64,000 nucleotides of DNA from Cristatella mucedo (Eukaryota; Bryozoa; Phylactolaemata; Cristatellidae), in NCBI GenBank assembly GCA_009760855.2, contig WPIO01000010.1, positions 246,001 to 310,000 on the forward strand, read 5' to 3'. The notes under the pieces are model-generated. The model was given only the letters and a program-made list of their open reading frames with translations, did not search any database and had not been told where the DNA came from. Made by a program: the position numbers and the translations under genes. Shown in pieces: positions 1-11,817 of the stretch; the first letter of the stretch is position 1; each line of letters begins with the position of its first letter.

Positions 1-428
1 ACTTAATTAATAAATAACCATAAGAAATAACTTAAAATAAATTCAACATATTTTTAGTTTATTTCGCATCCGACTGGCACTGATAATTTCCTACATCCGT
101 TTTGTACTGCATGTGGCCCCGTCACTGCCCACGAACAAAATGCCTTGCTTCGAAGCTTGACCAACTTGTCGAAGAATTGTTCAATACAGTCTTTGAAATG
201 TTGCTTTCGAAAAGGAGTCCGTGTCCAGCACATCGCACACTGTGCAAAGTCTGAAGTTGGTTCTGGCACACAGCTTGTCCTTTGAAAAGGTCTGCTATAA
301 AGCCGAAAGAGGCCATTTGTTGCCTGCAGTTTTTGCATGAATTTGCCTAACAGCTCTGGCTTCTTTTGCATGCTTGTCGTGCGGAGAAAAGGCAGACTTG
401 GCCGGCCGGCCGCTGCTTCCTAGAATCC
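1..428. other. unassigned sequence at left edge
   Basis: I recognise no gene, RNA or transposon here. A minus-strand open frame of 105 codons (54-371) is Cys- and Phe-rich. It has no domain I can name, no adjoining exon and no supporting context, so I treat it as chance or as a relic. Confidence 0.3.
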
Positions 429-540
429 GGCTGCCGTCATGTCGACCCTTACTTCGTGCTCAATTAATGCAGTAACTCTGGTTTGGCTGCCGTCATGTCG
501 ACCCTTACTTCGTGCTCAAATTATGCAGTAACTGTGGTTT
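429..540 (+). repeat. 56-bp tandem duplication, two copies
   Basis: Copy 1 spans 429-484 and copy 2 spans 485-540. Both begin GGCTGCCGTCATGTCGACCC. The copies differ at only a few positions (for example CAATTAATG versus CAAATTATG, and CTCTGG versus CTGTGG), which suggests a fairly recent local duplication. No coding role is visible. Confidence 0.9.
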
Positions 541-681
541 GACCAATTTACCCATTAAGACTGCTGCTTTCCATGCAACAATGCTTCCTCTCTGCACTGT
601 CGACATAACTGAGGTTGTTTCCTTCCCGGTCAGCACAGGAGGTGCACTAAGTTGCATTCCTGAAGATGGCGACTGTAGTTG

Positions 682-970
682 GAATAATAATAATAATAAT
701 AATATTGCACTTGATAAAGCGCCCTCAGAGAACTTAATCTCTTTCTAGGCGCTTTACATTTGCTGCAAAGTGATACGCAATAGAATAGTAAGTAAAATCA
801 TGCTTGAAAAACAAACAAAATGAATAACATGGTTAGGGGTTACATGCACTGGGTCAGCATGCAAATGTGGTTAGTGGCAGCATGAACAGTGTCAGCACGC
901 ATAAGCACATCGAGGACGAATCACAAGGACCCACTAAATGCTGTCCTAAATAGGTATGTTTTTAAGTTTC
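682..970 (-). mobile_element. LINE 3' end (CR1/L2-type), 5'-truncated
   Basis: Read on the minus strand, this is the 3' untranslated end of the window's main LINE family. It contains a GGGTCC block, a GTGCTGACACTG-like block, the GCGCCTAGAAAGAG motif, TCTCTGAGGGCGCTTTATC, and a terminal (TTA)n tract (plus-strand AAT repeat at 683-704). The same order occurs at 7756-8035 and 8811-9690. Similarity stops near 970, just upstream of where the reverse-transcriptase C-terminus would begin, so this is a 5'-truncated insertion with no coding part. Confidence 0.85.
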
Positions 971-3789
971 GGAAGCCGGAACGTGACAAGCTGCCAGCTA
1001 TTTTTTTGAGGGTTCACCCCTCCGAAACGCTTTTGAAACCTGGAAACATGCATTCGTACGAATGAATGGTTCGATGCCGTCGCACAATTGGTGGTGTTTA
1101 ATGTGGCACCTTCGTGCGTTATGCAGTCAGCTCTTCTCCGGGAGAAGATCGTTGTTTTGCAGGCTTTATTTTTGCTGGAGCAGCTGCTGCTCGGTGCCAC
1201 TGCTCGGCTCACCTCTTATTTTCTACCTGAGTCTATGCAAATCCCTCCGGCTGTGATTTCTCTGCTGAAAAGATGTGCAGCATGATCCGAAGGGTCGTGA
1301 AAGTTTTGAACGGCCTAGTACGGTGTGGGTTTTTGCTCACACAAGTTATGTATCTATCTGATTTATAAATTATAATTTTTCTGTAAATATAATAATAGTA
1401 ACTATAATTATGTAACTGTAATTATTACCATTATTATTAATATTAATATTATATAACTATAATTATTATAATAATTCTAATTATAGTTTTTATCAAAAAA
1501 TCATCCTCTATCTGATGTTCATGCTTTTCGGATACTGGGAGTCGGCTGCCTAGCACAAACGAGCTTATAAAGTGTAGTGACTCGGCTGCCACTAGACGTT
1601 TTTTCTTTGTGATTTGGCATGTCGACCATGTTCAATCTCTAATCTCGAACGTGAAATGGCTCTTTGTACTCCTGCCTATCCTATATTGTATTTTTATTTT
1701 CAGCGTTTTGATGGTGGCAAATAGTTTACTTGACAATATTATGGCAAATTCACTTCCTCCCGGTTGTGTGTATGTCGCTTTTGCTTGTAGGTCCTGATCG
1801 CAGCATTGAGGCAGGCGCCCGTCATATACAGTTTATGTTTCTCAATACGAACAAAGTAGTGGGCAAGGTCATCTATCCACACTTTACGACAGCCACCGAT
1901 ACAAGCAATATTCAAGTCGTTTTCCAAGTTGTTATGGATATGATAGTCAAGGACAATCTTAACATTGCTCGCCTGCTGTAGCAGCTTGGCAAGGATATGT
2001 GGGAGCTGCTTGCTTCAGTCACAGTGTACCGAGCACCAGAGGCGCTCTGCTGCCTAAATTACTGGTCAACGTGCAGCTGCAGCTGAGTGCAGCTGCACGT
2101 CAAGCCAATGTGGTGCAGTCTCTTTTCCCAGGGCGAAGGCAGTCGTTCTTTGATCGCCTTAGCCAAAACCGATCTCGTGGATTCATTCCTTAGCTTTCAT
2201 ACTGCGTTGGTGCAAGCGATGCCACCACATGCAGTGACGGATTTACAGGTCATCGTATTCTATTTTTCATGCTGTCCATCTGCAGTTAGCTGAGTTATCC
2301 TTAGCCACTATGCAGAACTTGGGTGGCAGCAGCAGCAGTTAATGGCAGCTTAGTCAGGGTTAGCTTGTAAACTCCCCACCAGAACTGTCTATGCTGCCCT
2401 TGCTGCTTGTATCCTCATGTTTTAGTATCTGCCTGTATAGCCTGATACCATCCACAGTAGTGGAAGACAGCTAGTCATAGAGCCTGTGGCCTAGTATCGA
2501 GGTTCGTGGCTGCAGTATTTGCAACTGACAAGTGGCACTTTTTGTATTGTAATTAAAGTTTGTGTCACTGTGCAAACTCTTAGCGAATACCGCAAGAAGA
2601 TCGCCTTGAATCATTTCCATAGGCCATCGGATGCAGAAGACTGACTCAAAGTTTCGTACCAATGTATATTCGTGGCTTTCAATTCTTCAAATGTACCGTT
2701 ATTTCGGAAGCTATCCGGCCCTACGACCCATTGCCTTACTGGCAGCATTTCATGGCTGCCGCCGGAAGCCCGTCGGCTGTTGTTTTCTCACCACCTTGCT
2801 CTTGGTCTTAGCAGTCTATTACCTTGAAGCCCATTGCTGTCAAGCATTCTAGTGGTATGTCCTGCCACTCGATCATATTACACGTTGGCAAATAGAGCAG
2901 AACCTCTGGTAATTCACTAGATCTTCGGCAACTCATTCCAGTGGTTAGGCATGACCTGGATGGGTCTTAGAATTGGCCAGGAAACCAGCTCTCCCGTGGC
3001 AGAAATAGCTGAGAAGCATGGAGCTTTGTTACAAACGTTGTGTGTGGCTTCCACATCCGGTCACAACTAGGCCACAAAGACAGCACTCGTAGCCGTGCTA
3101 GTCTCAGCCGACGCTCGACGAATGTTTGTGTCGCCTAAGCCTTCTAGCACGGCTAGTGACGAAGAGCGATCATACCTTGACATATCACGTCTGTATCCAT
3201 CATGTAGACACTTCTATTGGACAGCAGGGCGTTTTAGGCATTCAACAGCCACCGTGGTATACGAGGATCTGTGGCCTAGAGCTCAAACCAGCTCTAGTGC
3301 AAATTCCAAGTCTGGAATTCCAACTGCCTACCGGTCTCCTGGAGCCGGCTTTTTTATAAGGCGTCGGCCATGGATTATCGCATAATCGCAAATAATGATG
3401 GTCATCCATAATCTGGCTGGTTAACTGGTGCTGCAGTTTCAGCTTGGAGAATCCAGAGTCATTAATTGTTGCAGGCTGCCCAACAAGAATGAGTCAGTGA
3501 CGAAGCTAGTGGGGTAACCACTCGAAGTAGTCCATCCAAAAGATTTTAGTAACTACTGGATTTGTGAGACTACTTTGCTGCACACTGGCAGATACCTACA
3601 ATGGGGCAGGAAGAATCTTACACTAGAAATGCGACCTAAGACAATCTAGTTGTTCGTGGCCGGGATTGCAAGTGCATTTGTAATCAGACTCGAACCTCAG
3701 GATCACGAGATCCTGCACCATATTGTCCAAAATTGTTTATGCCTATTGCAGCCACTCTCACTCCAAAGGGGGAATGTGAAGATTAGTGC
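971..3789. other. unassigned intergenic sequence with an AT-rich stretch
   Basis: No recognisable gene or element was found. Positions 1365-1500 are simple AT-rich sequence made of TAATTAT-like words. Short open frames (61-96 codons) lie on both strands, such as the 96-codon plus frame at 3095-3385. None shows a family signature or splice context. Confidence 0.3.
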
Positions 3790-4640
3790 ATACCCGAAAT
3801 CTAGGTGTTATGTTCCAAAGTGACCTTTCATTAGACGACCACATCAGCTTCACAGTCAAGTCTGCCTACTTTCATGTAAATAACGTTGCATAAATTCGGG
3901 CTTGTTTAGAAAGGGATGCGGCATCTAAATTGGTCCACGCATTTGTGACGCCGCCCCGTCTTGACTTCGGTAACTCACTACTTGGTCTACCGGCCTGTGC
4001 AATCAGGTGCTTGCAGCTGGTGCGAAATTCAGCAGCTATGCTTGTCTGTCGTGAGAATCGTAGTATCCACATCACACCACTTCTCGCCGACCTGCTCTGG
4101 CTTCCAGTCGAGCAATGCATCAACTTCAAGGTTTTGTCACTCACTTTTAGGTCCCTTCATTCCTTGACTCCAGCCTACCTATCAGATCTACTCCCCCCAC
4201 CAGGCGAAGAATCGTACCACCTGCTGTTAGGAATCTAATCGTTTACCTACACCCCATACAAACCTCAAATCCTTTGGAGACAGTGCCTTTAGTTCCTGTG
4301 GTCTTAAAGCCTGGAACTCACTCCCGACCTGCATCACGACATCTCCTGATTTGTCCACATTTAAAAAGAAACTAAAACGCATCTATTTATGACAGCATTG
4401 AATGAGTCCATGTGATTCGTCCTTTATGTGCTTATTCGTGCTTACACTGTGCATGCTGCCACTAACCACATTTGCATGCTGACCCTGTGCATGTCACCCC
4501 TAACCATTTTATTCTTTTTGTTGTTGAGCATACCACCACTAACCTTTCGATCGCAATCCCTTTGCACCAAATGGAAAGTGCCTAGAAAGAAATGGAGTTC
4601 TCTGGCGGTGCTTTACTAATGGATTATTATCATAATTAAG
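3790..4640 (+). mobile_element. LINE fragment: RT C-terminus plus full 3' UTR
   Basis: This is the C-terminal part of a CR1/L2-type reverse transcriptase. It reads in order: an NLGV-like motif followed by LSLDDHI (about 3790-3855), a block resembling LDYCNSLLxGLP (about 3960-4005), HITPLLADLLWLPVEQ (about 4068-4115), a TPAYLSDLLPPP block (about 4168-4203), and a LKPGTHSRP-like tail corresponding to the usual RLWNSLP segment. The 3' UTR follows and ends in a degraded GTTCTCTGGCGGTGC near 4600 and a short TTATTATC run. In-frame stops and frameshifts (a stop near 3891, then loss of frame after about 4238) show it is dead. The 5' two-thirds of the element is absent. Confidence 0.9.
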
Positions 4641-4845
4641 TCGGATCAGTGAGAAAGATATTGCAGATCCAGATACCAATTAAGCAGATACAACTAAGGA
4701 GACAGCCATTTTTCCACAATCAGAAAGAACTTAATGATCTGATTAGAGTCCTCAGTCTCACCATGTCCAATGCTGAGCATTCTGACATCTAGGCTCAAGG
4801 AATGAAATCCGTTGGATGAAAGTGAAAAAGTAACACGTCAGAGAG
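4641..4845. other. short unassigned spacer
   Basis: This sequence lies between the LINE 3' end and the protein relic. Part of it may be upstream coding sequence of that relic, but I cannot align it by eye. Confidence 0.3.
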
Positions 4846-5714
4846 AGCGTCACCAACTCGTTTTCAACCTATTCAGTCGGCAAGATGGGCTATGCTTCTG
4901 CGATTACATGGCCGGTCTTTTCGAGGCTATAGAAATCACGTGTAACCCGAGTGAATGGTAGCTATTACCAGAAAGTTAATCCAGAATACTTAAAGCCCTA
5001 ATGCTTCATAACAGAAATGCGTATTAATTTCTCTCTGTTGCTTACTGTGTACTCCTCAGAGAAGAATACACCATTGTCAAGACGTTGCTGAGTGCTTGGA
5101 AGGAGGGGACAGTAGCTGGGAGGTCATTGGATACTTCAAGATGGTGTCATTTGTGAAGGGCCTCCAATGTGGTTTTACAAAATTTTCTTGTTTTCTTCGC
5201 CAACGGGACACTACAATAAAAGGTACTGGACACCGGACCGAGATATCCATAGGGAAGAACATCAAATGGAAGCTGTTAATAGATCTTGGAAGGTGCTGAT
5301 ACCACCACTGCACATCACGTTAGGCTGCATCGAGCAATTTGTCACGACTCTTGGCAATGATTCAGCAGCTTTCAAGTGCATCAAATGTGTTATTCCACAA
5401 TGTTGTGATGCAAAAATCGAAGCTAGCATCTCGGACCGCATGTAGCGAAGATCCTAGTGTGACGAATGCGCCAAGAAAATGTACAGAACAAAAAATAGCG
5501 AAGTTTCTTTGCAGTGGTTCGCGGCTTTCTGGGCCATCACAAGTCTGCAAATTATGAGCAGCTGACTCAGGCTCTAATAAAGAATTCTGCCAAAATAAAA
5601 TGTAGAATGACCCTCAAACTCCAGAAACTTCGTACTAATCTTGACAAATTCAGGGAGAGCATGGCAGCTTCCTTAGAGGAGCAAGGCTTTTACCGGGATA
5701 TACCGGACTTTTAA
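4846..5714 (+). pseudogene. frameshifted relic of a conserved multicopy metazoan protein (function unknown)
   Basis: Reading across frames recovers an ordered series of blocks that I recognise from a large family of uncharacterised, repeat-like proteins in many invertebrate genomes. They are: a Cys-rich LCFCDYMAGLFEAI block (about 4890-4935), NPSEW (about 4948), LKALMLHNRNAY (about 4988-5023), a KTLLSAW segment (about 5078), KMVSFVKGLQCGFTKFSCF (about 5138-5194), IGKNIKWKLLID, PPLHITLGCIEQFV (about 5303-5345), then AKIE near 5415. After another frame change come FLGHHKSANYEQL (about 5520-5560) and ESMAASLEEQGFYRDI (about 5657-5704). At least three frame changes and several stops (such as TAG at about 4960 and TAA at about 5023) interrupt it. 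No introns are apparent, which fits a retroposed or transposon-borne origin. Function is unknown, and the match is from memory of the family pattern. Confidence 0.7.
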
Positions 5715-6070
5715 CGTTGCTACCATTGATAGCATAGCCAAAACACAATGGGTTGCTATACTTAAGGGCTCAATCGATCAAGTAATTTGCATTATAGCTG
5801 CTCATCCATAACTTTTAATCATTTCTGAACCCTTTTGAGTGGTCATTTTCGTAAGGCTTTAGACTAAATGTCCCTTAATTTTACGATTTACGTTGTTGAC
5901 CAAGCTGAAGTTCTCCAGACGGTCGAGAAATGAGTGGACTTCAGTGTTGCTATGATTGTCAACATAAATTGTATAGGTTCTATCCATTAATAATAGCCTG
6001 TCACACGAATATTTTAGTGGAGAACTTCAAAAACTCCACCTTCATAAAGGCATCCAGATGAGGTGGGTAG
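5715..6070. other. unassigned spacer
   Basis: Nothing recognisable. AT-rich, with no open frame of note. Confidence 0.3.
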
Positions 6071-6101
<31 letters not shown>

Positions 6102-6455
6102 GCAATAGTACACTTGATATAGCGACCTCAGAGAACTCAAACTGTAAATTACAACCATGAGAGACACGCCCTTAGCTGGGGATCTGATAGCAACTGGTTC
6201 ATCAATAGTCCGTGAGAAAAACTGCTCACTGTATAGCCTAGCAATTCGCTTACAACGAGAGCAACACTGCAACCCATCTTATCAGACCGAAGGACTGAGA
6301 GAATGAGAACCCAGGTGGGATGGTTTCACATCCGTAGCCACCTGTGCGGCGCCTTATCCATGTCTCGGTCAGCAGAAGTGCACCAAGCTTCTCCAAGAAA
6401 ACAGATCGCCAGTAGAATAGGCCTTTTAGTGAGTTGAGATTTAACGGATGGAATT
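6071..6455 (-). mobile_element. internally deleted LINE: 3' tail plus endonuclease start
   Basis: On the minus strand the 3' end lies at 6071-6142: (TTA)n, then a GAGGTCGCT version of the GAGGGCGCT signature. About 150 bp upstream (6296-6455) is a frame with the N-terminal signature of a LINE AP-endonuclease: NLNSLKG in place of NIRSL, LGALLLTETW (TETW at 6358-6369), then PPGF (6307-6318). The order endonuclease then 3' tail on one strand suggests one copy that lost almost all of its reverse transcriptase. Two adjacent insertions are the alternative. Confidence 0.65.
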
Positions 6456-7755
6456 TAATTAGCAAGCTTTGCCATGCCTCAGCACGGCTGCCCGAAAGGA
6501 CTAGGGCTTTGGCAAGCATGTCCGTTAAGCAATTACCGGCCGACTGCTGCGACTACAGATCAAGCTGGATGGTGCATGTACTGGCGGTATAACGCGCCTA
6601 AGCGAGTAGTAATGGCGTGCGACCTGTTAAGTTGCCTGCATGCTTCTCAGTATTGGTGCCGGGGTGGCTGCCACAGCCCCGGCGGATGCACCGTCCCAAT
6701 GAAGATACCGGCGAAATACTCGAAGATGTCACGATGGAGCTCGGTAAAGGTCCACACCACGCTAGGATTCACCCTTAGGCTGCTCTCTGGAACGAGACGG
6801 TTGTAAATCTCTATTAGCCATGCATGTATTTATGAATTTACTTAATACATTAATTATTATTTATAAATTATTGTTGTTAGTAATAATTACTTCAACAAAA
6901 TTATAGATAATAAAAACAAGCCACGTCAAGCAAGGCCATAAAGTGTGTGCCTTATTTTATGAGAGGTGAATAATGCCAGTTTTATAGCTGACTAAAACAG
7001 TTTCCTATCCTTGGAAAAACATCTCATTTAAGTTATGGGTTTCTTATTATAATGTCAGTTGGACTCTGCTCAGTTGCTTTGTGCCATGTCATCGATGCCA
7101 GCAATCGCGTTTTGGCTGTCCTCCACGAGTGCGGTCATGCTGGGCTGATGACTCACTCTAGCTCATCTTCCGTTTTACTTGTTTACAGCTGCTCAACACT
7201 TAAAACATGTAGCCCCCAAAAAGTGGAACAAGATAGAATGTTAACGTGAAACCCAATGAAAACTCCACCTAATAACTTAGATTAATATAGAGCTTATGAA
7301 AGTTGTCATTACCGATAATCACTTAAATGATTGATGTTATTATGCAGACTCATATAGAAGTATAAGTAAATTCCTGTGATAATTAACTTTATTAAACTAA
7401 TTACCCCACAGCTCGGCGCCCATGTTTCAACTACAACCATTTTCCAAAGAATGGCATGGGCGAAACATGTGCATCGCTTTAATTGGAAAACGGTGCGGAA
7501 TATTTGAGCTGACCGTCCGATGAATGCACTTTGGTCTACGGTATGTTTTTGTATCAATGCATATTCGTACCCGCAAAAAAAAAATACGAAAAAAGTTCTT
7601 GCGAAGAAAGTGGTCTGTCATCTGCACTGGTTATATAGATGCACACGGTACTCACATTAGCAAGCAAATACGAAAATCTGGTAATCCTTCAGGTGCTTTC
7701 TTCATGCACATTTCACTGACGATCTGCCCCTTCTTGTTATCTCAGCGTGAATGAC
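6456..7755. other. unassigned sequence
   Basis: No element or gene recognised. The plus frame at 6474-6806 (110 codons) runs antisense to and past the LINE endonuclease and carries no signature of its own. Positions 6830-6910 are AT-rich. Confidence 0.3.
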
Positions 7756-8035
7756 ATAATAATAATAATAATAATAATACACTTGATAAAGCGCCCTAAG
7801 AGAACTCAGTCTCTTTCCAGGCACTTTACATTTGCTGCAAAGGAGACACGATCGAATGGCGAGTGGTACAATGCTTGATAAACAACATGAATGATATGGT
7901 TAGTGTAACGTGCACAGAGTCAGCATGCAAGTGTGGTTAGTAGCAGCATGCAACAGTGTCAGCACGCATAAGCACATAAAGGACGAATCGCAGTGACCCA
8001 CTAAATGCTATCACAAATGGGTGCGTTTTGATGAC
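7756..8035 (-). mobile_element. LINE 3' end, 5'-truncated
   Basis: Plus-strand (AAT)n at 7756-7778 is followed by ACTTGATAAAGCGCCCTAAG and the same 3' UTR blocks as the 682-970 copy, ending at GACCCACTAAATGCTATCAC (about 7996-8015). Read on the minus strand, this is a non-coding 3' UTR remnant. Sequence beyond about 8035 no longer matches the other copies. Confidence 0.85.
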
Positions 8036-8810
8036 TTGAACAATGGGGTTCATTTAAGAAGGTACTCGCTTATGGTATAAGCACGTGGTTTGATTGATTC
8101 GTCCATCTGACGTTGCTGGTGTTTTCCGATGAAGACTTACCGACTGGCGGTTTTCAACAACTGCAAGGTATGTGGGTGGGATTCTAAAATGTGGGTTACA
8201 ATGGTGTGCTGTGCATAACGCTATTCTAACAAACTATACCGCGAGAAGCAAACTGCTGATGAAATCAAATCATTTGTCAGACGAGGTAAGTTCAAGCAAC
8301 AAGCCACGAGAGCAAGATTACCTCGGAAGGTCGTGGCCAAAGGCAAGCAATCGGTGACGACAAAGATTCTGTTCACTGCGACGGCAGCAGCTTCGCCCCG
8401 GCTTGCTTGGCATAGAACATTCCATAAGCAGTTTTTCTGGGGCTAATGCGGCGTCCTCTGTAGGCGATTGCTCAGCATCCGACACCAAATAGCTGTTTTT
8501 TGGTGGCTGTGCTCGCCGTGTATATCACCCAACCTCACTCTGCAGGGGGATTCGATTTTCTCGGACCGGCAGCTGTAACCTCTCGGCTGGTGTTGTGTGT
8601 AAGTTATAGTTGGCAGGGTAGGTGCTATAGGTTGTGGCCTCTACGAGCTAGATTTGGGGAGGCTTCGCGACTCAAAGCCCAGGTTCGCATATCTGGGAAG
8701 ACCGGTGGTAACGGCCTGATCGGTTTTTGGATGATCGGGTGGCGCGGTTGAGGAGGACTAAACGGTTTTGTAGAGCGGGCCAAACCCAGGGAAGGTTTGC
8801 TCTAGAGGTT
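8036..8810. other. unassigned sequence
   Basis: Two plus-strand open frames (8172-8357, 61 codons, and 8500-8751, 83 codons) lack recognisable domains or splice context. Nothing else was identified. Confidence 0.25.
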
Positions 8811-9690
8811 GTAATAATAGTAATAATAATCATTCATTTCTCATAGCGCCCTAAGACAACCCGTTCTCAAGCTGGGCACTTTACATTTGCCACAAAGAAG
8901 CATGATCGAATGGTTAGTGGTAACATGCTTAATGACAACAAGCATAACACGGTTAGAGGTGACATGCATAGGGTCAGCATGTAAATATGATTAATTGCAC
9001 CTTGCACTGTGTCTTCACACAAAGGACGAATCACATGGACCCACTAAATGCTGTGATAAATAGGTGCGTGTTTAGTTTCTTTTTAAATGTGGTAAAGTCA
9101 GGGGAGGTCGTGATAGAAGTCGGAAGTAAGTTTCAGGCTTTGGGAGCATATGAACTAAAGGCACGGTCTCCAAAGGATTTGAGGTGCCAACGAGGTATTG
9201 GTAAATGACTAGATTCCGGAAAGCTGGTGGTAGGATGCTTAGCCTTTTAGTGAGTAGATCTGATAGGAAGGTTAAAGGCCACAGAATGAAAGGACCTAAA
9301 ATTGAGTGATAGATGACTTCGATACTCTGCTTGACTGGGAGCCACTGCAGGTGGGCGAGAAGTGGTGTGATGGGGCAACTGCGAAGCTCACGATAGAAAA
9401 GCCTAGCTGCAGATTTTTTCAAAAACTCTAGATGCCTGATTGTTCAGGCCGGTAGACAAGCAAGCAGTGAGTTACTGAAGTTATGGCAGGGTGTCACAAA
9501 TGCACTCGCCAATATAAATATAGTATCGCTGCCGAAATAATCCCGAATTTGAGAAATTTTATGTAGCTGAAAGTAGGCAGACTTGACTGTGGAGCCGACG
9601 TGGTCGTCTAATAAAAGGTTACTTCGGAGCAGGACACCTAGATTTCGTTCAGATTTTAACAGGAGATAATCAGCGACTGAAGGAGGCCCG
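8811..9690 (-). mobile_element. LINE fragment: RT C-terminus plus 3' UTR
   Basis: The 3' tail (AAT-rich on the plus strand from 8811) is followed by the family 3' UTR. A minus-strand coding remnant then covers about 9072-9690. Read from high to low coordinates it gives an RNLGVLLRS-like block, LLLDDHV, an HNFSNSLLACLPA block matching LDYCNSLLxGLP, a KSAARLF segment, CPITPLLAHLQWLPVKQS (about 9320-9370), a LTFLSDLL block, and a PPLTLPHLK terminus just before the stop. Codon deletions and stops are scattered through it. It is the best preserved minus-strand copy of the window's main LINE family. Confidence 0.88.
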
Positions 9691-9829
9691 TTCGTTTTGC
9701 CCTGCAGTGCTAGAGGCGTGCCCCCCTAGCCACCCAGGTGAACCCTAGCAGTTTAGCTGTCTCGACGCGGGGCCAGAACGCCACCCCGCGAAAAAGCTCT
9801 CCTCCGTGCGACCAACGATATCCTAAGCA

Positions 9830-10200
9830 GCGACAACGATGGTTGGGTTACTGTCCTGTCAATTCAAGATCTATCGGTCTCGTTTGACCCAATTGATCAC
9901 TTTTGATCCTCCTTAAGTGGTTGAGAACTGCCATCGCTGCACTGGCGGAGCAGACGAGGCACCGACTTTGTTCAAATCTTGCTTTTCCGTATTCAACCAC
10001 TGCCGTGTCTCGATATGGTCTCATCAAGCAGACTAGTCATCTGTCAAGTTCGACAGGAGCTTGTGCTCGATTCTTTGCTGTTTTCCATGAATACAGAGTT
10101 TTGGGGAAAAGTGATGGGGCCCAAGAAATTAGCTATCACTTACCCTGTAATTGTTCAAGCGTGTTTTTATGCAACTGGCCTCCAACAGTCCTGCCAAGCG
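9830..10200 (+). mobile_element. degenerate LINE reverse-transcriptase core
   Basis: Recognisable reverse-transcriptase motifs occur in the right order across two frames. DLSVSFDPIDH (about 9868-9900) stands for DLSAAFDTIDH. It is followed by ILLKWLRT, then VRQELVLDSLLFSMNTE (about 10047-10098) for VPQGSVLGPLLFSMYT, then a CFYATGLQ segment (about 10160) where F/Y-ADD-TQL is expected, so the catalytic Asp pair is lost. This copy faces the neighbouring minus-strand LINE (8811-9690), so they are separate insertions or an inversion. Confidence 0.6.
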
Positions 10201-10999
10201 AGTAGCTCCGGCACTTTTGAACTGCAATCCACTCGTCATTTCCTAACAAAGGGGCGTGAAACTTCGCTACTAGTTCTACGTTATATATCGGCGATTCGGC
10301 GGTTATACTCAACATCATCCATACAATTATGCATGCAGGTTCTCATGCAAACGGCCTCGTAAGTTCCGACCGAGCCAGGATCTTTCGAACTGCGACACAC
10401 TAACAGCGTTACAAAGCTTCGAATGTGATTGAAAATAGAATACCTGTAGTTCATAAAGGCTGCTTTTTGTGTGTGGATTCTTAGCGGCTTGTGTTGCTCC
10501 AGCAGCTCCGCACATCAGCTAATGGGGCGCCAGAGCGCCATGCATAACAACGCACTAAGCCCCTAATAGTAATTGGTCTGGACATTAGCTGGATGAAGGA
10601 GCTTTTACGCTATGCCAGGAAGCCACGATAGACTTGTCATATCAAGTATCTCCGTGTGTCACTTCGCAAAGCCACTTGGGTGTAAAGCAGGAGAGTTCTC
10701 TATAGTTAACTCAAAGCCTATGGGGATTAGGTGGGCAAACGATAGCCAACAGACTTCATCTAAAGCAACATAGATAACAAAGAAGGATGGCTGGCTTAGG
10801 AGGGCAGCCGGGGATGTTAGTAACAAGGAAGTAGCAGCTCGGAACAGCTGAAAAGGATGCACTACAGACGGTAGCAGGAGAACAGATGCGGTTGCTTAAG
10901 AATTGTGGATTTGGGATCGACAGGCTAGGACCTGCAGAGAAAAAGACGTCTGCCACTGACGGTCTTTAAGCAGTGAAATGAAATAGCTCATTTATTGTC
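10201..10999. other. unassigned sequence
   Basis: Short overlapping open frames occur on both strands. None has family features, and no repeats or tails are visible. Confidence 0.25.
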
Positions 11000-11350
11000 C
11001 AAAGAGAACCTAAGGGCACGACGAGACTGAAGGATCACTAAGCAATACACATGCTAAGTAATAGCTCTTTAATGAGCGGAACAAAGCGCCAAGCAGTAGC
11101 TCCAGAGAGCGTGAGCGAGTGTTTTGGAGGGCGGGCCACAGCTGATTGGTAGCGGTACCGGGCCAACGGGAGGACTGCCGCCCGCATTGGCCAGTTCTGG
11201 TCACGCCCTAAGGCTACGAGAGCCGCCATTCGTCTTGGTGGTGGTGGCCTGCTCCTCAGCAGGAGCAATCGCAGCTGCTTCAACAAAGAAGACACATGGC
11301 TGAGCCTCGCTAAGAAAGGATCATAGTTTTAATTACTAAAGTCCCTGTAA

Positions 11351-11512
11351 TTTTCAGGTGATGAGAGCTATAAAGGGCTATTAACGTCAATTAAATGCGG
11401 ATTTCAGCTGGGCTATGATTAGGGTAACGATTTTTCAGGCGAGTAGAGCTTTAAAGGGCTATTAACGTAAATTAAATACGGATTCCAGCTGGGCGACAAT
11501 TAGGCTAATGAT
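11351..11512 (+). repeat. 81-bp tandem repeat, two copies
   Basis: Copy 1 begins TTTTCAGGTGATGAGAGCT at 11351 and copy 2 begins TTTTCAGGCGAGTAGAGCT at 11432. Both continue through AAAGGGCTATTAACGT and CAGCTGGGC. The copies are about 85-90% alike. They sit about 180 bp upstream of a TATA box, as enhancer duplications often do. Confidence 0.85.
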
Positions 11513-11693
11513 CTTGAAGAGTTTTCAAGAGGCGATATAATTGAACAGGCGGCTGGCTGTGAGAAGAGTTATTGAAGTGAAGTCGAACGGGCGAATAATA
11601 AAGGAAAGAAGCCGACTGTGATGGCTCTTCTCGATTATTACGGAAAATTTAAGAACCGTAAGAAGGTTCTAGAAAGTGCTCGACGATTCGTTT

Positions 11694-11700
11694 TATAAAA
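11694..11700 (+). promoter_or_regulatory. TATA-box candidate
   Basis: TATAAAA followed by GCGCCGC, embedded in the GC-rich block and downstream of the 81-bp duplication. There is no evidence of a transcript, so the call rests on sequence and position only. Confidence 0.35.
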
Positions 11701-11798
11701 GCGCCGCTTACGAGCACGTGGGCGTCGGCTTCAGTGACAGCAACGAGCCAGTATGTATTGTTGAACTGTTCGCCATATTGACGATGCTGTGGAGTTCA

Positions 11799-11817
11799 TA
11801 CGACGAAGCTCGTCGTA
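11799..11817. repeat. 8-bp perfect stem-loop
   Basis: TACGACGA, loop AGC, TCGTCGTA. The diverged copy at about 13078 keeps the left arm and loop but not a perfect right arm. Confidence 0.7.
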
